The notes below the pieces were generated by a model that saw nothing but the letters and a program-made list of their open reading frames with translations, did not search any database and was not told where the DNA came from. The translations under genes were made by a program, and so were the position numbers. A stretch of DNA of 64,000 bases from Capnocytophaga sp. oral taxon 338 str. F0234 (GTDB lineage Bacteria > Bacteroidota > Bacteroidia > Flavobacteriales > Flavobacteriaceae), in NCBI RefSeq assembly GCF_000192225.1, contig NZ_GL872413.1, positions 826,359 to 890,358 of the forward strand, read 5' to 3'. Below are positions 19,201-26,786 of this stretch, in pieces. The stretch's first letter is position 1; the number at the start of each line of letters is the position of its first letter.

Positions 19201-19449
19201 ATGTAGGACAAATACTGCCCAATTTTCCCGTTTTAAGAGGCGATATCTATCTATATTCCCGATGAAATTTACCACAAAGAGAGCCATAATAAGTTCAAAC
19301 CACCAAGCATTATAAATCCATATTTTGGCAGTGTCCGTATTATAAAGAGTTTCTACAAAAGTACCTATGGCTAAGGCAGCTGCATAAGCTAAGAAAAGTA
19401 CTGCCATAAGTCGTGTGGAAATGAGAATTTGTGAGAGTTTCTTAAGCAT
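16291..19449 (-). CDS. ccsBA: Fused ResB/CcsA-type cytochrome c biogenesis protein (CcsBA)
   Basis: A 1052-residue System II cytochrome c synthetase, which moves haem across the inner membrane and attaches it to apocytochrome c. The ResB half (~1-480) has N-terminal membrane segments, a large periplasmic region and another membrane segment near 430-455. A mid-protein segment with a signal-like hydrophobic run (~475-492) precedes a second periplasmic region. The CcsA half (~740-1045) is polytopic and carries the haem-handling WWD signature, visible as RYWGWDPKETWALVS with WGWD at 951-954. Such fusions are usual in Bacteroidota. The start MLKK is 23 bases from a minus-strand promoter. It is divergent from the antiporter gene. 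Confidence 0.95.
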   Translation of the reverse strand: MLKKLSQILISTRLMAVLFLAYAAALAIGTFVETLYNTDTAKIWIYNAWWFELIMALFVVNFIGNIDRYRLLKRENWAVFVLHASWVFIIIGAGITRYLSDEGKLALREGEEADFYTSEQTYITAQVDGTFEGKPLRKAKQEPVLFSEFTSNSYSWDSDFKGKDFHIELTKFIANAEETFVEDSNGDDYLKIVESSGDSQGHEHYLKVGTTLSLHGILFSLNKPTFGAINLQITPEGSYISSPFIGSYMTMSDQKVYEVAKDSMQALQYRSLYNLAGMRFVFPQPLKRGRMQLTSIPEKRRSPSDESAIILKVTSSGESKTIGVLGRRDVINPTTSVEVGGLTFHFNYGSVRTPLPFKIKLNDFIAEKYPGTERSYSSFKSKVTVSSPEKTFKYDIYMNHILNYKGYRFFQANFYPDEKGTVLSVNHDYWGTLLTYIGYTLLYIGLIASMFFGRTRFVQLSQKLRKLQEKRKGLMTLFLLLFSVGVYAQHDSFELTSKQIDSLLKANTVDRVHADKFAHLVIQDEDGRMKPINTFASELLRKVSKADSFRGLDANQVFLSMLLNRQLWYNVDFFYIKKDNDSLHKILGVEKGLKRVRALDFLDKDYQNKLEPYLREAYATNNPNQFQKEFKEVDMKIHLLERALSGSMLRIFPLRDTLNNKWIAPLDLYENPSYVKDSLEENFIKNSFRWYLTSLKEATQTGNYTQADQILKLLKENQKVVGRNVIPSEEKINAEILYNKYDVFKSLFSWYLYVGTFMFVILIIRIFKERKTLRILSNICTVLLFFLFTLHTIGLAFRWYISGHAPWSDAYESMIYVAWATMGIGLCFARRSPLSLASTAFVTSMILMIAHWNWLDPSIGNLQPVLNSYWLMLHVAVIVGSYGPFTLGMILGIMNLFLIIFTTQKNKEKIKLVIDELTIVNELSLTVGLIMLTIGNFLGAQWANESWGRYWGWDPKETWALVSIMVYAFVIHMRIVPSLRGVWGFNFASVVAFASILMTYFGVNFYLSGLHSYASGEKVITPNFVYYAIAFVLILGIVSFVRKRKITIEATT

Positions 19450-19471
19450 TTCTTCTTATATAAATCAAGTG

Positions 19472-19479
19472 CAAAAATA
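19472..19479 (-). promoter_or_regulatory. -7 promoter element for ccsBA
   Basis: TATTTTTG on the minus strand, 23 bases before the start. It is back to back with the promoter at 19516. Confidence 0.75.
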
Positions 19480-19515
19480 GCTATTTTTCGCTAATAAGGA
19501 ATAAAAAAATTTTTG

Positions 19516-19523
19516 TATTTTTG
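19516..19523 (+). promoter_or_regulatory. -7 promoter element for the Na+/H+ antiporter
   Basis: TATTTTTG, 17 bases before the ATG at 19541. It forms a compact divergent promoter pair with the ccsBA promoter. Confidence 0.75.
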
Positions 19524-19540
19524 CCCAAATTAAAAAAGAT

Positions 19541-20848
19541 ATGGAATTATACTATGCTTTCTCAGTAATTATTGTATTGGCAGCCTTGTTCTCCTATGTG
19601 AATGTAAGATATGTGAAACTTCCAATGACCATCGGAATTATGGTTATTGCTATGATGGTATCGGTAGGGATACGCCTTTTTGGGGAGACTATTTTCACAG
19701 GACTTTCTCATAAACTTGAAACCCTTTTGGAAGGCTTTAATTTTACAGAAATTCTGATGAGTGCTATGCTTAATTTTCTACTTTTTGCAGGGGCATTGCA
19801 TATTAATATATCTGATTTAAAGGAATATAAACTTCCTATTTTTACTTATGCTACTGTAAGTGTTGTACTTTCAGCATTTTTTATTTCAGCACTATTGTTT
19901 TATATAGCACCTTTAGTAGGAATTCATATTCCGTATATCTATTGTCTACTCTTTGGAGCTCTTATCTCACCTACTGATCCTATTGTGGTCTTAGGTGTTC
20001 TCAAGCAGGCAAATGTACCTAAACGTATTGAAGCTAAGATAACAGGTGAATCCCTCTTTAATGATGGAGTTGCTGTAGTGATGTTTGCAGTAGTGCTTAA
20101 ACTTGCTACCGATACTTCTTTTGAGCCTTCTTTTAATACGATTACTAAGCTCTTCTTGATAGAGGCAGGTGGAGGTGTTTTTCTAGGGGTTCTCTTAGGT
20201 TGGGTCGCCTCTGAGATGATGAAAAAGGTAGATGACTACCATGTAAGTGTTCTGGTGACTTTGGCGGTGGTTATGGGTGGTTTTCTCATAGCAAAGGACT
20301 CTCATGTCTCCTCTCCACTGGCTATGGTTATTGCAGGACTTTTCATAGGTAATGTAGGGAAAAAGGCTAATAGTGAAGAAAATAGGGATTATTTAAGTAA
20401 GTTCTGGGCGATTGTAGATGAAATTATGAATGCTATTCTGTTCCTCTTTATTGGTTTTGAGATGCTTCTGATAGATAACCTCAATGAACAACTTCTTTTA
20501 GGAGGAATAGCTATTATTGTTTGTCTTCTGGGACGTGCTCTGGCAATTTATATTCCTGCCAAGACAATCCTTAGAAAGGTAAGCACTTATTCACAGGGCT
20601 CTCTAATCACTATGGTATGGGGTGGAGTACGGGGAGGAGTTTCTATCGCCTTGGTACTTTCTATTCCCCAAGATCATGGAGGGTTTAAGGAAACTTTGCT
20701 ACAAATCACTTATATTGTGGTGCTTTTCTCTATCTTAGTGCAGGGACTTACAATAGGGAAGGTTGCTAAGGGGGCACTTCACCGGGAAGAAGTCATGGTG
20801 AGGCTGAAAAGAATCAAAATGATACAAAATCGCAGAGAAAAAGAATAA
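19541..20848 (+). CDS. CPA1-family Na+/H+ antiporter (NhaP-like)
   Basis: A 435-residue inner-membrane protein with about 12-13 hydrophobic segments. The CPA1 ion-binding motifs are clear: SPTDPIVVLG with Asp146, and FNDGVAVV with Asn174-Asp175. The GVRGGVSIALVLSIP block at ~362-376 is typical of the C-terminal helices. The family exchanges Na+ (or K+) for protons. It could draw on the Na+ gradient made by the Na+-NQR encoded at 56.5-64 kb, but that link is inference. The next gene starts 17 bases downstream and is probably cotranscribed. Confidence 0.93.
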   Translation: MELYYAFSVIIVLAALFSYVNVRYVKLPMTIGIMVIAMMVSVGIRLFGETIFTGLSHKLETLLEGFNFTEILMSAMLNFLLFAGALHINISDLKEYKLPIFTYATVSVVLSAFFISALLFYIAPLVGIHIPYIYCLLFGALISPTDPIVVLGVLKQANVPKRIEAKITGESLFNDGVAVVMFAVVLKLATDTSFEPSFNTITKLFLIEAGGGVFLGVLLGWVASEMMKKVDDYHVSVLVTLAVVMGGFLIAKDSHVSSPLAMVIAGLFIGNVGKKANSEENRDYLSKFWAIVDEIMNAILFLFIGFEMLLIDNLNEQLLLGGIAIIVCLLGRALAIYIPAKTILRKVSTYSQGSLITMVWGGVRGGVSIALVLSIPQDHGGFKETLLQITYIVVLFSILVQGLTIGKVAKGALHREEVMVRLKRIKMIQNRREKE

Positions 20849-20864
20849 CTTGTTTTTTTGAATA

Positions 20865-21626
20865 ATGAATACATGCAAATTTCTATACATTCTCTTATTT
20901 TGGGGGATAGTCTCTATTTTTTATGGTCAACATAAGACCGACTGGAGTAGGGAAAGGCTCCATAAAGGAATAAAAACCCTTCGTATAAAAGGCTATCATG
21001 TCAAAGAAAATGGTACAATGGCTGAAAAGGGAGCCCTTATAGCCGAGATGAATGTAGAGAAAACCTTTGATTCACAAGGGAATCTTATCTTAGAAATCTA
21101 TTTTGATGATAAAAATGCGGAAACTCTTCGTTATGAATACGTGTATAATGCACAAGGAGTGAAAAAATATAAGTTACACCTTAATCCCAAACGTGAGAAA
21201 GTAGGACTTACTTTGTTCAACTGTAATGGAGAGGGAAGCATTACTAAGGAAGAAACATACAACCAGAATGGAGAACTGGAATATTCTGCTTTCTTTGTCT
21301 ATAATGAGCAAGGATTTCCTTTGGAAAGTAACTTTCTTCGAGAGGATTTTTCTGCTAAGATAAATTCTACTTATGATCATAAGGGTAGACTTTTAGAACA
21401 AGACCAACATATAGTGAATAAGGGAGAAAATATTCTTAACAAAGCTAAATATCGTTATAATAGACATGGGGATTATGACCGGATACTTTCCTTGCTTAAT
21501 AGAAATTTTGCACAAAAAAATACTTTTCATTACAAATATGATAGAAATGGTAACTGGATTGGACGTTTTGAATACCAAGATGGCAAGCCTAAAACTATTA
21601 TTGAACGACAAATAGAATACTTCTAA
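20865..21626 (+). CDS. Secreted protein with YD-like beta repeats, function unknown
   Basis: A 253-residue exported protein with a signal peptide ending near FYGQ (residue ~22). The mature part repeats short beta-hairpin units of the kind found in YD/RHS proteins: VEKTFDSQGNLILE, YVYNAQGVKKYKL, TYDHKGRLLEQ, YRYNRHGDYDRI and YKYDRNGNWIGR. I do not recognise a named family, and there is no toxin domain. It follows the antiporter by 17 bases. It meets the C45 gene tail to tail with a four-base overlap, so the two cannot have separate terminators between them. A secreted protein at 31765 has a related repeat style. Confidence 0.75.
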   Translation: MNTCKFLYILLFWGIVSIFYGQHKTDWSRERLHKGIKTLRIKGYHVKENGTMAEKGALIAEMNVEKTFDSQGNLILEIYFDDKNAETLRYEYVYNAQGVKKYKLHLNPKREKVGLTLFNCNGEGSITKEETYNQNGELEYSAFFVYNEQGFPLESNFLREDFSAKINSTYDHKGRLLEQDQHIVNKGENILNKAKYRYNRHGDYDRILSLLNRNFAQKNTFHYKYDRNGNWIGRFEYQDGKPKTIIERQIEYF

Positions 21627-23287
21627 TAATTCTCTTTTTTTCTAAGCAACTTTGTTATTGTTTTGAGTCGTTTTCCTATACGTTCCCGCTCTACTGTATA
21701 AGGAATTTCCTTTGTTAAGGCGATTTCATATTGTTCTTTTGCTTCTTTATATTGATGGTTTGTCCAATATACTTCTCCCAACAGGTAATATCCTTTCCAA
21801 TAATTAGGATTAAGAGGTACCAAGTGAAGGTAATCGGCAGGACGTACAGTTTTTTTCTCCCTTAATTGCTTTGTAAGCTGCTGCTCTAATTGCCGATACT
21901 GCTCATAGTTCTTATATGCTTTCTCTTTAACGAAGGTATCTGAGGGAATATTTTGGTTTGATTGAGGATATACCGAGTGGAGGGGATATGTTTTCCCTTT
22001 GAAAATTTCCTTGAGGTCATAGGCAATAAACTCTCCCAGCTGATAGGGATTCGTAGAAACCCATGCAATACGCTCTTCAGGAGAGAAGATAACACTATGG
22101 TAAGCCAAGAGTTGATTCAGAGCTTTCTCGTTGCCGTATCCTATAGCTTTTCCCCCTAGCCCTTCTGTATTTCTGAGTATAGCTGCCATTTGTTTAGGAG
22201 TAAGTTTGTCGTTCTCTGCTATTAATTCCTGCATCCTTTTATAGCGATAAGCAGTGTGTGTTTGCTTTATTTGTTTAAGATTTTTTTTATCCTTTGCATA
22301 AGGGATACTTTGAAAATGATTGGTACAGAGAAGCATGCCATTTGTAGCTTCATATACACCAAACTTCTTTGGGGAAACTTCTATAATTACTGCCTTGTGT
22401 TCTTTGGCACTTCCAACCATAATTGCTTCGGATACAAATGCTTTCCGTTTCCTAGCAATAGCAATAGCTTGTTCAGTGGTGGAGGCATTCTCTAATATCT
22501 CTCTGCATAGGAGAGAGATGGGGGTACGAGCCTTAAGGGGAATATTGGATTTTCCGGCATTAATCGTTACGGTAAGTCCTTCCAGATTCATACCGGACAT
22601 TACTCCTATCATACCGCCCCAAGCGTAGGACATAAAAGGAATACCTTTATCAGGGCGTACAAAACGGATAATTTTCTCAGTAGCAAAATCGTCTGATAGG
22701 TAGAAGTCAAAATTACGTCCAATAAGAAGTTTTTCTCCTTGGGTATGCTCTCCCCATACTGCAAAAGAAGAGCATCCCACTAACATTAAATCCTGCAAGG
22801 CATGCCCAATATCATGAGCTGAATGTAGATAAAGGCTACGCTCATATTTGGGAGCAATATAGTCAAAGAGCGTATCCGAATAGCGAGATTGTCCATAAAG
22901 TTCTGCTCTATAGGCGGGGATGATATTCTTATCAATATCTCGATTGAACCATTTAAGAAATTTGTAGATGAAGTGCTGCTGTCTTTCAGATGGAACAAAA
23001 TCTGTTAACTTATTAAAAAATAAGCTATCTTGCCGGTGATAGAGCCTTTGAGTAAGAGCTCCTGAGTTGAGTCCTAATTGCAGGGGATTCCCTGAGAGGT
23101 ATAATTCCCAGATTCCTTGTTTGTTTCGAATAAGGTAATTGTCCTTGAAGTAGTATAGGGAATCTTTCTCCTTATGTATTAAGGGAATCTCTGCAGGATA
23201 CATGGAGACATTGGGTGGGACTATTCTTTTGTGAAAAATACCACAAGAAGTGAAAAAGATAAAGAATAATAGATAGAAATATTTCAT
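21623..23287 (-). CDS. C45-family (acyl-CoA:6-APA acyltransferase-like) lipoprotein
   Basis: A 554-residue lipoprotein with lipobox FFTSC (Cys15). It has no acidic Lys-Asp export signal, so it probably faces the periplasm. Residues ~80-400 resemble C45 Ntn-hydrolases. The likely nucleophile is Cys172 in LVGCSSFAVWG, followed by LLIGRNFDF, MSGMNLEGLTVTINAG and LCTNHFQS, all family landmarks. C45 enzymes cleave themselves before the cysteine and then hydrolyse or transfer acyl-amide groups. The C-terminal ~70 residues hold a TPR-like helix pair (GYYLLGEVYWTNHQYKEAKEQYE). It starts 12 bases after the TauE/SafE-like gene and is the third gene of a fixH operon. Substrate unknown. Confidence 0.85.
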   Translation of the reverse strand: MKYFYLLFFIFFTSCGIFHKRIVPPNVSMYPAEIPLIHKEKDSLYYFKDNYLIRNKQGIWELYLSGNPLQLGLNSGALTQRLYHRQDSLFFNKLTDFVPSERQQHFIYKFLKWFNRDIDKNIIPAYRAELYGQSRYSDTLFDYIAPKYERSLYLHSAHDIGHALQDLMLVGCSSFAVWGEHTQGEKLLIGRNFDFYLSDDFATEKIIRFVRPDKGIPFMSYAWGGMIGVMSGMNLEGLTVTINAGKSNIPLKARTPISLLCREILENASTTEQAIAIARKRKAFVSEAIMVGSAKEHKAVIIEVSPKKFGVYEATNGMLLCTNHFQSIPYAKDKKNLKQIKQTHTAYRYKRMQELIAENDKLTPKQMAAILRNTEGLGGKAIGYGNEKALNQLLAYHSVIFSPEERIAWVSTNPYQLGEFIAYDLKEIFKGKTYPLHSVYPQSNQNIPSDTFVKEKAYKNYEQYRQLEQQLTKQLREKKTVRPADYLHLVPLNPNYWKGYYLLGEVYWTNHQYKEAKEQYEIALTKEIPYTVERERIGKRLKTITKLLRKKENY

Positions 23288-23299
23288 TATATATTAGGG

Positions 23300-23998
23300 T
23301 TAGCAGTCAGCCTTAGAATGTAGAAGTAAATGGGTATCGGCGGGAGAGAGGTAAGGAATCCCTAAACCTAACCCACGTAATACAAATAATACTCCTACAA
23401 GGATTATGATAATAGGCAGCCATTGATTAAGCTTCCTGCGAATGGGAATGGGAATAAAGTTTCCCAAGAGCAACATAAGGAGCATTAGTGGGATAGTACC
23501 TATTCCAAAGACGAACATATAAGTTATACTTCCCCATACACTTGCCAGCGCAAGAGCACTGAATAGAGCGGTATACACCAGTCCGCAAGGGAGGAATCCA
23601 TTGAGAAAACCTATAGAGAGACAGGCACTCAGTGTTTTTTTGCTTAACTGTTTGCCTAGAGCATTTTTCAGATGAGAGAATCCCTTCAAAAAGGGATTAC
23701 TTAGTAACTTTATGGAGATATTTAGCAATGAAAAAGCACCCATACATATCATAAGCAGTCCCATAAAAATGGAAAACTCCTGTTGATAATGGGCAATAAA
23801 AAGACCTTCACCCAAGAGCCCGAAAAGCCCTCCCATAGCACTATAAGATAAGGTTTTTCCTAAAAAATAGCTTCCTATTTGTACCCAACGAAATCCTTTT
23901 CGCTTTTTTTGCAAAGGGAGTAACAAGGCAATGGGACCACACATACCTACACAGTGAAGGCTCCCCACCAGCCCCAGAAGGAAGGCAAGGTATAACAT
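23300..23998 (-). CDS. TauE/SafE (UreH-like) membrane protein of the cytochrome oxidase maturation type
   Basis: A 232-residue polytopic inner-membrane protein with about six hydrophobic segments. The N-terminal HCVGMCGPIALLLP motif carries the His/Met/Cys residues typical of the UreH/SafE branch found beside ccoNOP-ccoGH genes in Bacteroidota. The second GFLNGFLPCGLVYTAL block supports the family. Homologues in such operons are thought to handle copper for cbb3 oxidase; this is inferred from context. Its ATG overlaps the fixH stop codon by one base (TAATG), showing tight coupling. Confidence 0.87.
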   Translation of the reverse strand: MLYLAFLLGLVGSLHCVGMCGPIALLLPLQKKRKGFRWVQIGSYFLGKTLSYSAMGGLFGLLGEGLFIAHYQQEFSIFMGLLMICMGAFSLLNISIKLLSNPFLKGFSHLKNALGKQLSKKTLSACLSIGFLNGFLPCGLVYTALFSALALASVWGSITYMFVFGIGTIPLMLLMLLLGNFIPIPIRRKLNQWLPIIIILVGVLFVLRGLGLGIPYLSPADTHLLLHSKADC

Positions 23999-24459
23999 TA
24001 GTAAACTACTTTATCAAAATGAGTGAGATAATTTTTCCCTTCAAAGGCATATTCTACACGGATATTCCAACGTCCTTGTGAAAGTAATGTATCAGGAACC
24101 ATAAGGGAACATTCCTCAAGAGAGGTGATGGGAAGAGAGAAATCCTTCTTCTTATCAGAGGGACGGTAGAAGGAAATAACTCCTACTACAGGTTTGCCCG
24201 TTACGGATACCGGAAAATCAAAGAGAATTCCTCTGTTTGCACCTTTGGTATAGGTGATTTCTACCTGCATATTTTGAGCAAGGGTCTGTTTTTCTGTATC
24301 TATATTTTTTTGGTATTCCAATTCTTGTGCATAATAATCCTCTGTTACCAGTTCATGATCATACTTTTTATCAATAAGAGTAATGACAAAGAAGTACATA
24401 ATAAATCCTACAAAAGCCAAGATAGCTATAAGGATTCCTGCAGCCCAACTTAATTTCAT
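23998..24459 (-). CDS. fixH: FixH/CcoH family protein
   Basis: A 153-residue protein with one N-terminal transmembrane helix (~7-29) and a periplasmic domain. The DKKYDHELVTEDYYAQELEYQ segment after the helix is the FixH hallmark. FixH/CcoH assists assembly of cbb3-type cytochrome c oxidase. The start MKLSWAAG at 24459 is chosen because a promoter element lies at 24477; a longer frame begins 17 codons earlier, beyond that element. ccoN, ccoO, ccoP and ccoG, usually adjacent, are absent from this window. Confidence 0.87.
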   Translation of the reverse strand: MKLSWAAGILIAILAFVGFIMYFFVITLIDKKYDHELVTEDYYAQELEYQKNIDTEKQTLAQNMQVEITYTKGANRGILFDFPVSVTGKPVVGVISFYRPSDKKKDFSLPITSLEECSLMVPDTLLSQGRWNIRVEYAFEGKNYLTHFDKVVY

Positions 24460-24476
24460 AACTTGATAATTTGAGG

Positions 24477-24484
24477 CAAAATTA
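24477..24484 (-). promoter_or_regulatory. -7 promoter element for the fixH operon
   Basis: TAATTTTG on the minus strand, 18 bases before the chosen fixH start. Confidence 0.72.
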
Positions 24485-24558
24485 CCATAAAAAAAGTAAT
24501 TAAAGGGCATATTACTATAAATTTTTTAAATAGTATATAAAGGAAAAGTATATAATTG

Positions 24559-24566
24559 TATCTTTG
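24559..24566 (+). promoter_or_regulatory. -7 promoter element for the small membrane protein
   Basis: TATCTTTG, 23 bases before ATG 24589. It rules out the earlier TTG start at 24556. Confidence 0.75.
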
Positions 24567-24588
24567 CAATAAAGTATTTTTAGATCAC

Positions 24589-24855
24589 ATGGATATTCTT
24601 TTTTACTTAAAAGCATTCTTATTATCAATCCCTTTTCTTATAGGCTTATACCTTATTCGTAGAAAATATTTCTTTATTCCTTTAGCTTTGGCTATGGGAT
24701 TTATCTTTCATATTGGATATCAAATCCTGTTCTATTATGCTTTCAGAGGAAAATATGAAGGGCTATTATGGATGTATGAACTTTTTACAAGTGATTTCAT
24801 AAATATAGGGATGTTTCTATTATTTATCTTCTATATGATTTTAAAAAAATCTTAA
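24589..24855 (+). CDS. Small hypothetical membrane protein
   Basis: An 88-residue protein with three predicted membrane helices (roughly residues 5-22, 27-50 and 66-84) and short, positively charged loops (IRRK, KKS end). I do not recognise a family. The promoter just upstream fixes the start at the ATG at 24589. The M23 peptidase gene follows with its own promoter, so this is probably a single-gene transcript. Confidence 0.65.
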   Translation: MDILFYLKAFLLSIPFLIGLYLIRRKYFFIPLALAMGFIFHIGYQILFYYAFRGKYEGLLWMYELFTSDFINIGMFLLFIFYMILKKS

Positions 24856-24900
24856 CTAAAATTAATCTTTAAAAAGTTTGATTAGTATTTTAGAAACCTG

Positions 24901-24908
24901 TAACTTTG
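24901..24908 (+). promoter_or_regulatory. -7 promoter element for the M23 peptidase gene
   Basis: TAACTTTG, 24 bases before the ATG at 24932. It lies inside the longer open frame that begins at 24878, which argues against that start. Confidence 0.75.
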
Positions 24909-24931
24909 CCCGTTTGTTTATTTGTATAAAG

Positions 24932-26641
24932 ATGATAAAAAGAATTTCCTTTCTTATAATATATTTTTCTTTTACTTTTCTTTTTGCTCAACAATCTCAA
25001 AAAGAATACCCCAGAGATTATTTTGGTTCTCCCTTAGATATACCTCTTTCGTATGCAGGGAATTTCTGTGAACTTAGAGGGAATCATTTTCATGCAGGTT
25101 TGGATATTAAAACAGATGGCAAACAAGGACAGAATGTATATGCCACGGCAGATGGTTATATCTCTTGTATTCGTGTAAGCACTTATGGCTATGGGAAGGT
25201 AATATATATAGATCATCCTAATGGCTATACGACAGTATATGCTCACTTACAAAAATTTGCTCCAGAGATAGAAAAATATGTCAAAGAGAACCAATATAAG
25301 GCAGAGAAATATGAAATAGAACTCCAACCGAAGCCTACGGATTTTGTGGTGAAAAAAGGAGATTTAATTGCCTTGAGTGGTAATACAGGAGGTAGTGCAG
25401 GACCTCACGTTCATTATGAAATTCGGGATACACATACTCAAAATGCTTATAATCCTTTTCTCTTTGGTTATCCTTGTGATGATGATATTTCCCCACTGGT
25501 CTTTAAGGTTATAGCCTATCCGCTTGAGGATACCTCTGCTATCGAGGGAAAACAAACTAAAAAAGAACTTTATTTAGCCAAAGAAAAAACAGCTTATCAT
25601 ACAGCTAAGATATATGCACAAGGAAAGATAGGATTGGGGATTCAAGCTATTGATAAGATGACAGGTACTTATAACACCTATGGAATATATAAGGTAACTA
25701 TGTCCGTGAATGGGTCTCCCAAACTCTCTTATACATTTGATGAATTAGTCTCTGGAGAGGATCCTTATTTGAACACTTTTATTGATTATCCTCTCTTTAC
25801 TAAAGTGGGCTCCCGCATACAACTCCTTTATAAAGAACCTTATAATAAACTTTCTATTTATTCTTTAGCTCAGGATAATGGAGTGATAGATATTGAAGAA
25901 GGCTTTACCTATTTGATAGAGATAGAAGTGGAGGATTTCAATCATAATAAGGCTACTATTACTATTCCTATAGAAGGTAAAAAGGAGGCTATTACTGAAA
26001 GAAACCTTGAAAATAAAGGGATACCTTTAGTGGCTAATAGAGATAATATGTATAAAACAGATCAAGCTTCTGTTTTTTTTCCTGAGAACACTTTCTTTCA
26101 TGATACCTTTATTGAGGTACAGCAAAAAGGTGATACACTCTCTGTGAATGCGCCTATACAACCATTACAAAAACAGTATAATGTAGTATTCAATGCTACA
26201 AAATATACCTCAGAGGAACTTCCTTATGTATGTATTGCTTCTGTGAGAGGTAAGAAAGCAAAAAAATATTATCAAAATACATATCGTAAAGGGAATATTC
26301 TTACCTCTCGAGTAAAAACATTGGGTAAGTTTGTACTCACCACAGATAAACAAGCTCCTACAGTGAAGGCATTGAACTTTTCTAAAGCTAAGAATAATAT
26401 AGCTAAATTAGACAAACTTAAAGTAAGTGTTACTGATAATTTTAGTGGAATAGGCAAATATACCGCTACAATCAATGGTAAATGGGTGCTAATGGAGTAT
26501 GAACATAAAGAAAATCTTTTATTTTTCACATTGGCGGACAAATATTTTACTGAAGAAGAAGAATATCTCTTTGAACTTACTGTAGCAGATAAGGTAGGAA
26601 ACCAAACAACACTTTCTATTCCTTTGGTATATAAGCCATAA
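24932..26641 (+). CDS. M23 (LytM/lysostaphin-type) metallopeptidase
   Basis: A 569-residue exported protein with a signal peptide ending LFAQQ (~residue 20). The M23 domain (~25-180) is intact. The zinc ligands are His54 and Asp58 in FHAGLD, and His161 in GPHVHYE, with His159 as the catalytic base. The YTTVYAHLQKF strand and GNTGGSAGPH turn are as in active LytM enzymes. Family members cut peptide cross-links of peptidoglycan. The remaining ~390 residues are beta-rich with Ig-like stretches (KQAPTVKALNFS) and no recognised domain. Flavobacteria often carry this large M23 form. Confidence 0.92.
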   Translation: MIKRISFLIIYFSFTFLFAQQSQKEYPRDYFGSPLDIPLSYAGNFCELRGNHFHAGLDIKTDGKQGQNVYATADGYISCIRVSTYGYGKVIYIDHPNGYTTVYAHLQKFAPEIEKYVKENQYKAEKYEIELQPKPTDFVVKKGDLIALSGNTGGSAGPHVHYEIRDTHTQNAYNPFLFGYPCDDDISPLVFKVIAYPLEDTSAIEGKQTKKELYLAKEKTAYHTAKIYAQGKIGLGIQAIDKMTGTYNTYGIYKVTMSVNGSPKLSYTFDELVSGEDPYLNTFIDYPLFTKVGSRIQLLYKEPYNKLSIYSLAQDNGVIDIEEGFTYLIEIEVEDFNHNKATITIPIEGKKEAITERNLENKGIPLVANRDNMYKTDQASVFFPENTFFHDTFIEVQQKGDTLSVNAPIQPLQKQYNVVFNATKYTSEELPYVCIASVRGKKAKKYYQNTYRKGNILTSRVKTLGKFVLTTDKQAPTVKALNFSKAKNNIAKLDKLKVSVTDNFSGIGKYTATINGKWVLMEYEHKENLLFFTLADKYFTEEEEYLFELTVADKVGNQTTLSIPLVYKP

Positions 26642-26740
26642 CAACGGTTACAGTGGAGTTTTCTTAAGAGAAAAAGGGAGAAAAAATAATTGAATGATTC
26701 TATAGATTGGTTATAGACAAAGTTGTTTTATTTTAGAAAA

Positions 26741-26766
26741 AAAGACTATCCTTTTGGATAGCCTCT
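26741..26766. terminator. Terminator between the M23 gene and htpG (strongest for htpG)
   Basis: GACTATCC (26744-26751), TTTT loop, GGATAGCC (26756-26763). Read on the minus strand it ends in a run of T, so it terminates htpG. It may work both ways. Confidence 0.85.
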
Positions 26767-26786
26767 TAAATTTTGTAAAAAAGCAA

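Noticed and set aside
20865..21626. RHS/polymorphic toxin reading of the YD-like protein
   Set aside because: Only short hairpin repeats are present. There is no RHS core motif, no toxin tip and no immunity gene next to it.
24556..24588. TTG start for the small membrane protein
   Set aside because: The promoter -7 element at 24559-24566 sits inside it; the ATG at 24589 fits the spacing seen at other genes.
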